Numbered from the stretch's first letter, positions 19,641-32,262 are shown. The stretch: 64,000 nucleotides of DNA from Okapia johnstoni (GCA_024291935.2 CM044316.1:7370501-7434500), one strand, 5' to 3'. Translations and numbers: made by a program. The notes: a model not told the origin generated them from the sequence alone.

Positions 19641-20199
19641 AAAAACTGGAACATTCCCATTCCTCCAGTTCTTCCTTTTGTTTTGAGATAATTCAGGCGC
19701 AAGACCAGACAGTTTTTCGCCAAATTTTCATTTCTGCGTGACTTACCCATTAGAAGCTGTTGTATATGTTGACTCATTCTACCATATTGTTCTGTTACTG
19801 CTTTGTTCATTTAATTATATGTCTGAGTCATCTTTCTGTGTTGGTGCATGTGGAACACTCATTTTTGGTTTTATTTTTGAAAACTTTTAACTGAAGAATA
19901 AGCTACATGCAGAAAAGGGGATAGGTTATGTGTGTAACTCAGTGAATTTTCACACTGAACACAACCATGCAATCAGGACATGATCAAGGAAGAGAATGAC
20001 TCCATCTCTCTGTCCCTGGAATTCTTCTCCTGCTTCTTTCCTTGTCATCACTCTGCCCCTGCCTTCCCCAAACATTCTCTTAATATAAACATTATAGATG
20101 AAATTTATCTGTCTTTGGAACTTTATATGAGTGGAATCACACAGTATACTCTCCTTTGTCTGGCTTCATTCACTAAACACTCTGTTTGCAAGATTCAGC

Positions 20200-20640
20200 T
20201 TTTTAAAAATTGAAGTATATCTGATTTATAATATTGTGTTAGTTTCAGGTATATAGCAAAACAATTTAATTTTACATACATACATATTCGCACATTCTTT
20301 TCTATTATAGGTTATTAAAGATATTGAATATAGTTACCCATGCTACATAATTAATCCTTGTTGTCTATTTTATGTATAGTAGTGTCTATCTGTTAATTCC
20401 ATACTCTTAATTTATCCCTCCCCGCTTTTCCCTTTGGTAACCATAGGTTTGTTTTGTGAGTCTGTCTTGTAAATAAATCCATTTGTATTCTTTTTTAGAT
20501 TCCACATGCAAGTGATATCACAAATATTTGTCTTTCTCTGCCTGACTAATTTCACTCAGTATTACAATCTGTAATATTGATAACATTTAATAGCACCCAT
20601 GTTACTGCAAATAGCAATATTTCATTCTTTTTTATGAAAA
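20200..20640 (-). repeat. L1 3' UTR fragment
   Basis: AATATTGTGTTAGTTTCAGG and GGTAACCATAGGTTTGTTTT match the antisense L1 3' region. Confidence 0.7.
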
Positions 20641-21620
20641 AGATTTTTTTGCATGTGTCTGTAGATCTTAAATCTTGCAGCTTTCTCAATCCTTTTTTCA
20701 TCATTATACCCCAGAAGCTGTGTTAGACAATTTTCCTAACTGCCTCTCCATGAAATTTAATATCACAAATATGCTCACTCTATCTATCCATCTATATTCA
20801 TATATATATATATTGTATGTACATCTGTTTATTTCTTCTTATTCCCCAAATCAATTTTTGCCCTTGCAGAGGTAAAATATTGCTTCCATTGAGGACATGT
20901 ACCTTTTAGTATCATTTAGTATTTCATGTACCATTTAGTATTTCCTGCCACAACAACTCATATATCCAGTCTGTTATTGATGGAAATATTTGGTCAATCC
21001 AATACATGCACTTTTCTGTTGGGTATAAGCCTATAAGTGGGATTATAGGTAATGCTTATGTATAGTGTTAGTAGCTATTACCAAACCATTTCCAAAGAGT
21101 TGTACCACTTTTATCCTCCCACCAGCAGTGCGTGAGCACTCCAAATCCATGACAACATGTTATCAAACTCAGGTCCAGCTCCTTGCCACTCAAAAGCCAA
21201 TACTCAATATTTGTTTTTCTCATTCTGACTTACTTCACTCTGTGGAATCTGAAAAAATTGGTATAGGTGATCTTATTTACAAAGCAGAAATAGAAACACA
21301 AATGTAGAGAACAAACCTGTGGATACCAAAGCGGAAAGGGGCAGAAGGGATGAGTTGGGAGATTCGGATTGACATGTATACAATATTGCTACTATGTATT
21401 AAGTATATGACTAATGAGAACCTACTGTATCACACAAGGGATCTACTAGATGCTCTGTGGTGATCCAAATGGGAAGGAAAACCAAAAAAGAGAAGATATA
21501 TGTATATGTATAGCTGATTCACTTTGCTGTACAGTAGAAAGTAACACAACATTGTAAAGCAACTATACTCAAATATAAATTAAAAAAAAGAAAGGAATGA
21601 AATTGTATCTGGAGATGATA
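20641..21620. other. Old L1-like and AT-rich DNA, no gene
   Basis: It contains a short TA repeat (about 20798-20815) and, from about 21230, L1 3' sequence ending in an A-rich tail near 21590 (GCTGATTCACTTTGCTGTAC). No supported exon. Confidence 0.5.
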
Positions 21621-21624
21621 ACAA

Positions 21625-21911
21625 CTTTGTAAAGGAAATCAACCCTGAATATTAATTAGAAGGACTTATGCTAAAGCTCCAGTACTTTGGACACCTGATA
21701 GGAAAAGGCGACTCATTGGAAAAGACTCTGATGCTGGGAAAGTTTGAGGGCAGAAGGAGAGGGAGCGACAGAGGATGAGATGGTTAGATGGCATCACCAA
21801 CTCAATGGACATGAGTTTGAGCAAACTGGGAGACAGTGAAGACCGGGAAACCTGGTGTGCTGCAGTTCATGGGGTCACAAAGAGTCAGACACAAATTAGT
21901 GACTGAGCAAC
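21625..21911 (+). repeat. BovB 3' end fragment
   Basis: GGAAATCAACCCTGAATATT through ACACAAATTAGTGACTGAGC match the BovB terminus. Strongly 5' truncated. Confidence 0.8.
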
Positions 21912-22447
21912 ATGACTCTGTATATACTGTGTATGTAGATAATCTATGTAGTGAAACTATAAGAGTTTCTTATAGAGTTTAATATGGTTGTTTGATATAT
22001 GGTTGATATAAAAATTAAGTGCATTTTCAAGTACTAGGAACTAATAGAAGATAAAAATGTTTAAAAGAGAAAGGAAAAATAGCCAAAACTCAAGGACAAG
22101 TGTTATTAGGAAAGGAAAGTTTGCTTTATTTTGGAGGCTGTCAACCAGGGGAGAAGGTGGACTCATATCCAAGAACAAACTCAGAATTACCGCTAGGGGG
22201 CTAGAGCTTCTATAGGGGAGTTGCAGGGGTGTATTGGCAGAGGGAGGGGGCAGAGCAGCAAGTCAGCTCTGAAAGTCACCTTGAAATCAGGAGTGTGGTG
22301 GTCTGACCAGCATCATATTTATTGTTTTAAGACGGTAAGTGTTGCGAGAGGGCATCAGAGGGCAGACACACTGAAACTAAAATTACAGAAAACTAGCTAA
22401 TCTGATCACACGGACCACAGCCTTGTCTATCTCAATGAAACTAAGCC

Positions 22448-23365
22448 ATGCTGTGTGAGGCCACCCAAGACGGGTGGGTCATGGTGGAGAGGTCTGACAG
22501 AATGTGGTCCACTGGAGAAGGGCATGGCAAACCACTTCAGTATTCTTGCCTTGAGAACCCCATGAACAGTATGAAAAGGCAAAAAGATAGGACACTGAAA
22601 GATGAACTCCCCAGGTCAGTAGGTGCTCAACATGCTAATGGAGATCAGTTGAGAAATAACTCCAGAAAGCATGATGGGATGGAGTCAAAGCAAAAACGAT
22701 ACCCAGCTGGAGAGGTGACTGGTGATAGATGCAAAGTCCGATACTGTAAAGAGCAATATTGCATAGGAACCTGGAATGTTAGGTCCATGAATCAAGGCAA
22801 ATTGGAAGTGGTCAAACAGGAGATGGCAAGAGTGAACGTCGACATTCTAGGAATCAGCGAACTAAGATGGACTGGAATGGGTGAATTTAACTCAGATGAC
22901 CATTATATCTACTACTGTGGGCAAGAATCCCTTAGAAGAAATGGAGTAGCCATCATGGTCAACAAAAGAGTCCAAAAGGCAGTACTTGGATGCAATTTCA
23001 AAAACGATAGAATGATCTCTGTTCGTTTCCAAGGCAAACCATTCAATATCACAGTAATTCAAGTCTATGCCCCGACCAGTAATGCCGAAGAAGCTGAAGT
23101 TGAACCGTTCTATGAAGACCTACAAGACCGTCTAGAACTAACACCCAAAAAAGATGTCTTTTTCATTAAAAGGGACTGGAATGCAAAAGTAGGAAGTCAA
23201 GAAACACCTGACGTAACAGGCAAATTTAGCCTTGGAGTACAGAATGAAGCAGGGCAAAGGCTAATAAAGTTTTGCCAAGAGAAAGCACTGGTAATAGCAA
23301 ACACCCTATTCCAACAACACAAGAGAAGACTCTACACGTGGACAGCACCAGATGGTCAACACTGA
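22448..23365 (+). pseudogene. BovB endonuclease-domain frame, ends at premature TGA
   Basis: This 305-codon frame covers the AP-endonuclease-like domain of an RTE protein. Visible motifs are WNVRS, ISELRWTG and DWNAK. Just after the stop the same frame continues NQIDYILCSQRW and then GSDHELL, the domain's C-terminal motif, so the stop truncates the catalytic domain. It is a decayed transposon frame, not a host gene. Confidence 0.85.
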
Positions 23366-23978
23366 AATCAGATTGATTATATTCTTTGCAGCCAAAGATG
23401 GAGAAGCTCTATACAGTCAGCAAAAACAAGACCGGGAGGAGACTGTGGCTCAGATCATGAACTGCTTATTGCCAAATTCAGACTTAAATTGAAGAAAGTA
23501 GGGAAAACCACTAGTCCATTCAGATATGACCTAGATCAAATCCCTTATGAGTATACAGTAGAAGTGACAAATAGATTTAAGGCACTAGATTTGATAGACA
23601 GAGTGCCTGATGAACTATGGACAGAGGTTCGTGACATTGTACAGGAGACAGGGATCAAGACAATCCCAATGGAAAAGAAATGCAAAAAAAAAAGCAAAAT
23701 GGCTGTCTGAGGAGGCCTTACAGATAGCTGGGAAGAGAGAGAGAAGCGAAAAGCAAAGGAGGAGAAAAGGAAAGATATTCCTATCTGAATGCAGAGTTCC
23801 AAAGAATAGCAAGGAGAGATAAGAAAGCCTTCCTCAGCGATCAGTGCAAAGAAATAGAGGAAAACAACAGATTGGGAAAGATTAGAGATCTCTTCAAGAA
23901 AATTAGAGATACCAAAGGAACATTTCATGCAAAGATAGGCTCGATAAAGGACAGAAATGGTATGGACCTAACAGAAGC

Positions 23979-24250
23979 TGCTGCTGCTGCTAAGTTGCTT
24001 CAGTCGTGTCCGACTCTGTGCGACCCCATAGACGGCAGCCCACCAGGCTCCGCCGTCCCTGGGATTCTCCAGGCAAGAATACAGGAGTGGGTTGCCATTT
24101 CCTTCTCCAGTGCACGAAAGGGAAAAGTGTAAGTGAAGTCGCTCAGTCGTGTCTGACTCCTAGCGACCCCATGGACTGTAGCCTACCAGGCTCCTCCGTC
24201 CATGGGGTTTTCCAGGCAAGAGTACTGGAGTGGGGTGCCATTGCCTTCTC
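23979..24250 (+). repeat. Bov-A2 SINE inside BovB, 12-bp target duplication
   Basis: Two Bov-A units in tandem (each with GCCACC/ATTTCCTTCTCC-type ends), preceded by a CTG repeat. Flanked by exact CCTAACAGAAGC at 23967-23978 and 24251-24262. It is younger than the BovB. Confidence 0.93.
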
Positions 24251-25853
24251 CCTAACAGAAGCAGAAGATATTAAGAAGAGGTGGCAAGAATACACAGAAG
24301 AACTGTACAAAAAAGATCTTCACGACCCAGATAATCACGATGGTGTGATCACTCACCTAGAGCCAGACATCCTGGAATGTGAAGTCAAGTGGGCCTTAGA
24401 AAGCATCACTACAAACAAAGCTAGTGGAGGTGATGGAATTTCAGTTGAGCTATTTCAAATCCTCAAAGGTGATGCTGTGAAAGTGCTGCACTCGATATAC
24501 CAGCAGATTTGGAAAACTCAGCAGTGGCCACAGGACTGGAAAAGGTCAGTTTTCCTTCCAATCCCAAAGAAAGGCAATGCCAAAGAATGCTCAAACTACC
24601 ACACAATTGCATTCATCTCACATGCTAGTAAAGTAATGCTTAAAATTCTCCAAGCCAGGCTTCAGCAATATGTGAACCGTGAACTTCCAGATGTTCAAGC
24701 TGGTTTTAGAAAAGGCAGAGGAACCAGAGATCAAATTGCCAACATCCACTGGATCATCGAAAAAGCAAGAGAGTTCCAGAAAAACGTCTATTTCTGCTTT
24801 ATTGACTATGCCAAAGCCTTTGACTGTGTGGATCACAATAAACTGTGGAAAATTCTGAAAGAGATGGGAATACCAGACCATCTGACCTGTCTCTTGAGAA
24901 ACCTGTATGCAGGTCAGGAAGCAACAGTTAGAACTGGACATGGAACAACAGACAGGTTCCAAATAGGAAAAGGAGTACGTCAAGGCTGTATATTGTCACC
25001 CTGCTTATTTAACGTATATGCAGAGTACATCATGAGAAATGCTGGGCTGGAAGAAACACAAGCTGGAATCAAGATTGCTGGGAGAAATATCAATAACCTC
25101 AGATATGCGGATGACACCACCCTTATGGCAGAAAGTGAAGAAGAACTAAAGAGCCTCTTGATGAAAGTGAAAGAAGAGAGTGAAAAAGTTGGCTTAAAGC
25201 TCAACGTTCAGAAAACTAAGATCATGGCATCTGGTCCCATCACTTCATGGGAAAAAGATGGGGAAACAGTGTCAGACTTTATTTTTTTGGGCTCCAGAAT
25301 CACTGCTGATGGTGATTGCAGCCATGAAATTAAAAGACGCTTACTCCTTGGAAGGAAGGTTATGGCCAACCTAGACAGCATATTTAAAAGCAGAGACATT
25401 ACTTTGCCAACAAAAGTCTGTCTAGTCAAGGTTATGGTTTTTCCAGTGGTCATCTATGGATGTGAGAGTTGGACGGTAAAGAAAGCTGAGCGCTGCAGAA
25501 TTGATGCTTTTGAACTGTGGTGTTGGAGAAGACTCTTGAGAGTCCCTTGGACTTCAAGGAGATCCAATCAATCCATCCTAAAGGAGATCAGTCCTGGGTG
25601 TTCATTGGAAGGACTGATGTTGAAGCTGAAACTCCAGTACTTTGGCCACCTCATGCGAAGAGGTGACTCATTGGAAAAGACCCTAATGCTGGGTAGGATT
25701 GGGGGCAAGAGGAGAAGGGGACGACAGAGGATGAGATGGTTGATGGCATCACCGACTCGATGGACATGGAGTTTGGGTGGACTCCGGGAGTTGGTGATGG
25801 ACAGAGAGGCCTGGTGTGCTGCAATTCATGGTGTTGCAAAGAGTCGGACATGA
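24006..25853 (+). pseudogene. SINE-BovB reverse transcriptase fusion frame, 615 codons
   Basis: The frame is open from an ATG inside the Bov-A2 SINE, across the SINE-BovB junction, to near the BovB 3' end. The first 82 or so codons are SINE-derived (MSDSVRPHRRQPTRLRRP...). From LTEAEDIKKRWQEYTEELYK on it is BovB. Motif A (FIDYAKAFD), motif B (RQGCILSP) and motif C (YADD) of the polymerase are intact. The endonuclease is absent from this frame. It is a retrotransposon remnant, and expression is not implied. Confidence 0.8.
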
Positions 25854-26055
25854 CTGAGTGACTGAACTGAACTGAACCTTCAGTTGCAGGATTTGTTTCT
25901 GTTTCTCTGAGGCCAGTTCTTGGAATTGTGTAAATGCAGCAGCTTATGTCATCGCTACAATTTGGCCATCATGGAGTCATCTTCCTTCACCTGCTGGGGA
26001 CTTCAGTATCTGCAAAACAGCTCACAGAACACGGCTCAGAATATTAGCTACAGGG

Positions 26056-26180
26056 GGCTTCCCTTGTGGTCCAATGATTATGACTCTGGGGTTCCACTGG
26101 TTCAATCCCTGGTCAGGGAACTAAGAACTAAGAGCCCACATGTCTTGTGGCACAGTCAAAGAGGTAAATAAAATAAACAA
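26056..26180 (+). repeat. CHR-type SINE, truncated
   Basis: GGCTTCCCTTGTGGTCCAAT then GTCAGGGAACTAAGAACTAA; stops soon after and ends A-rich. Confidence 0.7.
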
Positions 26181-26940
26181 AGTAAGTTAAAAAAGAGAAT
26201 ATTTTCTATAGCCCTTGAGGAGTAACTATTGGTCCTTGACTTTGTTTAAGGACTAAACTATTATTATTTTGTCCTATGTAATGACTTAGAGTTTAAAGTA
26301 CAGCTAAGTTTAAGGCTAAGGCGGGAGCAGGGGGGGGGTGCTTAAAAATACTTGGTATTTTCCATTTTTTTTTTCATTTTAGCCATTTCAGTGCCCGTGC
26401 AACACCACTGGTTTTATAAGCTGCACAGTATTCTACAGAATGGGTGTACAATAATTGTTTAGTCATTCTCCTGCTGATGGACATATCATGTGTTTCCAGT
26501 TTTTCACCATGACAAGTAACGCTGCCAGAAGCAACCTTGCACATACTTCTTTAGGCACAAGATTGAGCCTTTTCCAAACAGTCTCCAACCGCGTGTGTCC
26601 AGGGTGGAAAAGGGTATTTCCTGACGTAAACTTTCTTCAGAAAAGCAGGTGGGTCCAGATAGACTAGTCCCTGGGGTGGGGACCATGTTTGAACATTTCA
26701 CTCAAAGTCAAAGGAGGTCAAAGGAGGAAGAGCTGGGTGGATGACGGCTCTGGCATGTCCAGTTGTCTCCTGAAAGAGAGAGCAGCAGAGATGGTTCCTC
26801 ATCAATTTCTTCTCAGTCCATCAATGACAAAACATCAGAAGGTCCTGGCTTCTCTGATGAGACACATATTTATACAATGTCAGTGTATGAGAGAAAAATG
26901 TGTCACTACACGCTACAGGCTGGAGTAACTTTTAATTAAT
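26181..26940. other. Intergenic, no gene recognised
   Basis: It includes a run of 9 G (about 26330), a T run, and L1-like words near 26390-26530 (TTTTATAAGCTGCACAGTAT). Short open frames lack any domain. Confidence 0.4.
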
Positions 26941-26942
26941 CT

Positions 26943-27520
26943 AGTTGCTGTTGTTCAGTCGCTCAGTCATGTCAAACTCATTGTGACCTCGTGTCAAACT
27001 GCAGCATGCCAGGCTTCCCAGTCGTTCACTATCTCCTGGAGTTTGCTCAAACTCATATCCATTGAGTCAGTGATACCATCCAACCATCTCATCCTCTGTT
27101 GCCCCCTTCTCTATCCACCCTCAATGTTTCCCAGCCTCAGGGTCTTCTCCAATGAATCAGCTCTTCACATCAGATGGCCAAAGTTATTGGAGCTTCAGCT
27201 TCAGCATCAGTCCTTCCAATGAATATTCAGGGTTGATATCCTTTAAGATTGACTGGTTTGATCTCCTTGTTGTCTAAGGGACTCTCAAGAGTCTTCTCCA
27301 GCACCACAATTCGAAAGCATCAATTCTTTGGTGCTCAACCTTCTTATGGCCCAACTCTCACATCTGTACAGGCCTACTGGAAAAACTATAGCTTTGACTA
27401 TACAGACCTTTGTTGGCAAAGTGATGTCTCTGCTTTTTAATATGCTGTCTAGGTTTGATATAGCTTTTCTTCCAAGGAGTAAGTGTCTTTTAATTTCATG
27501 GCTGCAGTCACTGTCTGCAG
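26943..27520 (-). repeat. BovB 3' end
   Basis: Antisense BovB terminus of about 575 bp (GTTCAGTCGCTCAGTCATGT to TTTCATGGCTGCAGTCAC). 5' truncated. Confidence 0.87.
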
Positions 27521-27818
27521 TACTGATTAATTATATTAATCAGAGTTATCTGACAATTACCAAGAGAAAGACAACCTGGTGTAAAGACTCCTTGGAGGGA
27601 TGGATGCATAAGATTATATAGAGTTGCAGGTTGGCTTCCTAGAGAAGCTAGCATTTCACAGGAGACCTGAGGAATGAGAAGGTGCTTTCCAGGTGGGTAT
27701 TTGGGGGAGGCAGTTCTTGCAGAGAGATCTCAGCTTGGGCAATAGCAGAGGTGAAGGAGAGATCTCAGTGGCTTCAGGGTACCATGTCTGCTTCCGTGGG
27801 ACTAGAAAATAAAGTGTA

Positions 27819-28037
27819 AGTGGGTGGTGTTAGTGGCCAAAACCTGTCTGTCAAGGCAGGAGATGTAAGATACTCAGGTTTGATCTCTGGATCAGGAAGA
27901 TCCCCTGGAGGAGGGCATGACAACCCACTACATATTCTTGTCTGTAGAATCCCATGGAGAGAGGAGCCTGGTGGGCTACAGTCCATAGGGTTGTAAAGAA
28001 TTGGATGTGACTGAAGTGACTTAACATGCACAAGCAT
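27819..28037 (+). repeat. Bov-tA SINE
   Basis: Plus-strand copy with a diverged head and the tail TGACTTAACATGCACAAGCA. Confidence 0.8.
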
Positions 28038-28209
28038 GCTGGCAGTGAGTCCAGGTGGTGAGAGATGAGTCTAGGTGAGTGTTCAGGTATTAAGAACTGA
28101 GTCTAGGAAGGGATGAGATCTAAAGGGACTTCAAGCGACTCTAAGGAGTCTGGATTTGGTTGGGTCATAGGGAGAACAATCATTCTGGTTTGTTCGACTG
28201 ATTTTTTTT

Positions 28210-29185
28210 TAAACTTTTTACTTTTAATTGGAGTATAGCTGATTAACAATGTTGTGACAGTTTCAGGTGCACAGCAGAGTGATTCAGCCAACCTCTATAC
28301 ATGTATCTACTCTTCCCCAAACCCCCCTCCCATCCAGGCTGCTGCACAACATTGAGCAGAGTTCCTTGTGCTGTACAGTAGGTCCTTGTTGGTTATCCAT
28401 TTAAAATATAGCAGTATGTACCTGTCCATCCCAAACTCCCTAACTATCCTGCCCTCCCACCTTTCTCCCTGGTAACCATAAAGTCATTCTCTAAGTCTGT
28501 GAGTATGTTTCTGTTTTGTAAATAAAGTTCATTTGTATCATTTCTTTTCAGATTCCATATAAGGAATATTATAAGATATTTCTTTTTCTTATCTGACTTA
28601 CTTGATTCAGTATGACAGTCTCGAGGTCCATCCATGTCTCAACCAGTGACCCAATTTTGTTCCTTTTTATGGCTGAGTAATATTTTGTTGCTGCTGCTAA
28701 GCCGCTTCAGTTGTGTCCAACTCTGTGTGACCCCATGGACGGCAGCCCACCAGGTTGTTTATATGTACCACATCTTCTTTATCCACTCCTCTGTTGATGG
28801 ACTTTTAGGTTGCTGCCATGTCCTGGCTGCTGTAAACAGTGCTGCAGCGAACATTGAAGTGCATTCTGGACCATGTTTTTCTCTGGATATGTGCCGAGGA
28901 GTGGGTTTGCCAGATCATATGGTAGCTGTAGTTTTAGCTTTTTAAGGAACCTCCTTACTGTTCTCCATCGTGGCTGTACCAATTCACATTCCCTCCAACA
29001 GTGTAGGAAGGTTCCCTTCTCTTCACACCCTCTCTAGCATTTATAGTTCATGGATTTTTTTAATGATAGCCATTTTGATTGATGTGAGGTGATATCTCCT
29101 TGTAGTTTTGATTTGCATCTCTCTAATAATTTGCGATGTTGAACACCTTTCCATATCCTCTTGGCTCATTTGAATGAAGACTGAT
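28210..29185 (-). repeat. L1 3' end (ORF2 C terminus and 3' UTR) with a Bov-A fragment
   Basis: Nearly 1 kb of antisense L1 from the 3' UTR (ATTGGAGTATAGCTGATTAA) to the ORF2 end. A roughly 70-bp Bov-A piece (28687-28757, GCTGCTGCTAAGCCGCTTCA) interrupts it. Confidence 0.83.
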
Positions 29186-29334
29186 GGATTTCCTGGGGTG
29201 CAGGGATTTAAGTGCTAAAAACCTGGAAAAGTCCCGGGCAAAGCAAAATGAAATGGTCCCCTATTCAATAGGCAATGGGAAGCCACCGAGGGATTCTAAG
29301 CTGGGGGATGATTTAATGACTCTTGATTATTAAA

Positions 29335-31312
29335 TGATGAACTATGGAGAGAGGTTCGTGACATTGTACAGGAGACAGGGATCAAGATCATCCCCATGGA
29401 AAAGAAATGCAAAAAAGCAAAATGGCTGTCTGAGGAGGCCTTACAGATAGCTGGGAAGAGAAGAGAAGTGAAAAGCAAAGGAGAAACGGAAAGATATTCC
29501 CATCTGAATGCAGAGTTCCAAAGAATAGCAAGGAGAGATAAGGAAGCCTTCCTCAGCGATCAGTGCAAATAGAGGAAAACAACAGATTGGGAAAGACTAG
29601 AGATCTCTTCAAGAAAATTAAAGATACCAAAGGAACATTTCATGCAAAGATAGGCTCAATAAAGGACAGAAATGGTATGGACCTAACAGAAGCAGAAGAC
29701 ATTAAGAAGAGGTGGCAAGAATACACAGAAGAACTGTACAAAAAAGATCTTCACGACCCAGATAATCATGATGGTGTGATCACTCACCTAGAGCCAGACA
29801 TCCTGGAATGTGAAGTCAAGTGGGCCTTAGAAAGCATCACTACAAACAAAGCTAGTGGAGGTGATGGAATTCCAGTTGAGCTATTTCAAATCCTCAAAGG
29901 TGATGCTGTGAAAGTGCTGCACTCGATATGCCAGCAAATTTGGAAAACTCAGCAGTGGCCACAGGACTGGAAAAGGTCAGTTTTCCTTCCAATCCTGAAG
30001 AAAGGCAATGCCAAAGAATGCTCAAACTACCGCACAATTGCACTCATCTCACATGCTAGTAAAATAATGCTCAAAATTCTCCAAGCCAGGCTTCAGCAAT
30101 ACGTGAACCATGAACTTCCAGATGTTCAAGCTGATTTTAGAAAAGGCAGAGGAACCAGAGATCAAATTGCCAACATCCGCTGGATCATCAGAAAAGCAAG
30201 AGAGTTCCAGAAAAACATCTATTTCTGCTTTATTGACTATGCCAAAGCCTTTGACTGTGTGGATCACAATAAACTGTGGAAAATTCTGAAAGAGATGGGA
30301 ATACCAGACCATCTGACCTGTCTCTTGAGAAACCTGTATGCAGGTTAGGAAGCAACAGTTAGAACTGGACATGGAACAACAGACAGGTTCCAAATAGGAA
30401 AAGGAGTACGTCAAGGCTGTATATTGTCACCCTGCTTATTTAACTTATATGCAGAGTACATCATGAGAAATGCTGGGCTGGAAGAAACACAAGCTGGAAT
30501 CAAGATTGCTGGGAGAAATATCAATAACCTCAGATATGCGGATGACACCACCCTTATGGCAGAAAGTGAAGAAGAACTAAAGAGCCTCTTGATGAAGGTG
30601 AAAGAGGAGAGTGAAAAAGTTGGCTTAAAGCTCAACGTTCAGAAAACTAAGACCAAGGCATCTGGTCCCATCACTTCATGGGAAATAGATGGGGAAACAG
30701 TGGAAACGGTGTCAGACTTTATTTTTTTGGCCTCCAAAATCACTGCTGATGGTGATTGCAGCCATGAAATTAAAAGACGCTTACTCCTTGGAAGGAAGGT
30801 TATGGCCAACCTAGATAGCATATTTAAAAGCAGAGACATTACTTTGCCAACAAAAGTCCGTCTAGTCAAGGCTATGGTTTTTCCAGTGGTCATGTATGGA
30901 TGTGAGAGTTGGATGGTGAAGAAAGCTGAGTGCCACAGAATTGATGCTTTTGAACTGTGGTGTTGGAGAAGACTCTTGAGAGTCCCTTGGACTGCAAGGA
31001 GATCCGGTCAATCCATCCTAAAGGAGATCAGTCCTGGGTGTTCATTGGAAGGACTGATGTTGAAGCTGAAACTCCAATACTTTGGCCACCTCATGCGAAG
31101 AGGTGACTCATTGGAAAAGACCCTAATGCTGGGTAGGATTGGGGGCAGGAGGAGAAGGGGACGACAGAGGATGAGATGGTTGGATGGCATCACTGACTCG
31201 ATGGACATGGCTTTGGGTGGACTCCGGGAGTTGGTAATGGACAGGGAGGCCTGGCGTGCTGTAATTCACGGGGTCACAAAGAGTCGGACACGACTGAGTG
31301 ACTGAACTGAAC
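29335..31312 (+). mobile_element. 5'-truncated BovB with target duplication
   Basis: It spans from the pre-RT region to the 3' end and is flanked by TGATTATTAAA (29324-29334) and TGATTGTTAAA (31313-31323), one mismatch. Reverse transcriptase frames: 29563-30348 ending in TAG (GGTTAG where the neighbouring copy has GGTCAG) and 30424-31305. YADD is intact (30535-30546). Near 29568 four bases present in the 22-26 kb copy are missing. Otherwise it closely resembles that copy. Confidence 0.92.
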
Positions 31313-31315
31313 TGA

Positions 31316-31600
31316 TTGTTAAAAGATCAGTTGGATGTCAGGGGAAGTGAAGCTTTTGCAGGAAGCCATCTCTGAACCCTCCCTGAACCAGATCGGATCC
31401 CAATTTCCCGGGCTCCCTGCATTTCTACTGGGCAGTCACACTGCTCTGATTATGCTGACTTGACATTTATCTTCCCCAAAGGACTGCTGGCTGGTGAGAA
31501 GGTGAGCTACACTTGTTTACTCAGCCCCCAGCCAGCCTCATGGAAAGCCTTCAGTAAAGTTCTGCGAACTGGGAGCCTGGCCTTGTCAGCATTGTTACTA
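31316..31600. other. Non-repetitive-looking intergenic stretch
   Basis: Reads as unique sequence (GAGCCTTCAGTAAAGTTCTG-like area) and may be an old repeat continuing from 29190-29323, which the BovB insertion interrupted. No gene. Confidence 0.4.
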
Positions 31601-31808
31601 CCAGTGAAGTTGCTCAGTCGTGTCTGATTCTTTGTGATCCCATGGACTGTAGCTTACCAGGGTCCTCCATCCATGGAATTTTCCAGGCAAGAATACTGGA
31701 GTGGGTTGCCATTTCCTTGTCCAGGGGATCTTCCCAACCCAGGGATCGAACCCAGGTCTTCCACATTGCAGGCAAATGCTTTACCATCTGAGCTATCATG
31801 GAAGCCCC
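31601..31808 (-). repeat. Bov-tA SINE with 14-bp target duplication
   Basis: Antisense, flanked by CAGCATTGTTACTA (31587-31600) and CAGCATTGATACTA (31809-31822). Confidence 0.9.
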
Positions 31809-32049
31809 CAGCATTGATACTAGTGCTCCCTAACCCTATAGGTATAAACTGGAAATAATACCGCCTCCCTCATTAAGACCATAGTATGAAAACTCTAACA
31901 CAGGACTTGGGGGTGGAATGGGGACTTAAGAAATCTTAGTGCAGTAAGAATTGGAATCATAAGGCAGAAAAGGATGAGTCAGCATGGACTGGAGCAACTG
32001 TTAGTTAATTAATCAACTAATAAAGTTGATGAATTATATTTATTATTGC

Positions 32050-32262
32050 ATACATGCTCAGTTGTGTCTGACTCTTTGTGACCCTATGGACTGTAGTCCG
32101 CCAGACTCCTCTGTCCATGGGATTTTTCAGGCAAGAATACTGGAGTGGGTTGCCATTTCCTTCTCCAGGAGATCTTCCTGATCTGGGGATTGAACTCACA
32201 TCTCCTGTGTCTCCTGCACTGACATATGGATCCTTTACCACTGAGCCATCAAGGAAGCCCCC
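32050..32262 (-). repeat. Bov-tA SINE
   Basis: Antisense full-length copy adjoining an antisense L1 3' end. Confidence 0.87.

Larger units (their letters stand above)
22345..25878 (+). mobile_element. Near full-length BovB (RTE) retrotransposon interrupted by a Bov-A2 SINE
   Basis: The copy runs from the 5' region (GGGCATCAGAGGGCAGACAC) to the terminal ACTGAAC repeats, about 3.26 kb without the inserted SINE. A first frame (22448-23365) carries the endonuclease part (GTWNVRSMNQGK, SELRWTGMGEF, DWNAKVG). A second (24006-25853) carries reverse transcriptase ([25 protein letters not shown] at 25104-25115) and the C-terminal region. Lesions seen: TGA at 23363-23365; ten A at 23684-23693 where two sister copies have six; the SINE; and a 9-nt in-frame gap near 25270. 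The element cannot encode one continuous protein. Confidence 0.92.

Noticed and set aside
22445..23365. Endonuclease-like host gene
   Set aside because: It lies inside BovB, continues into RT, and sister fragments occur elsewhere in the window.
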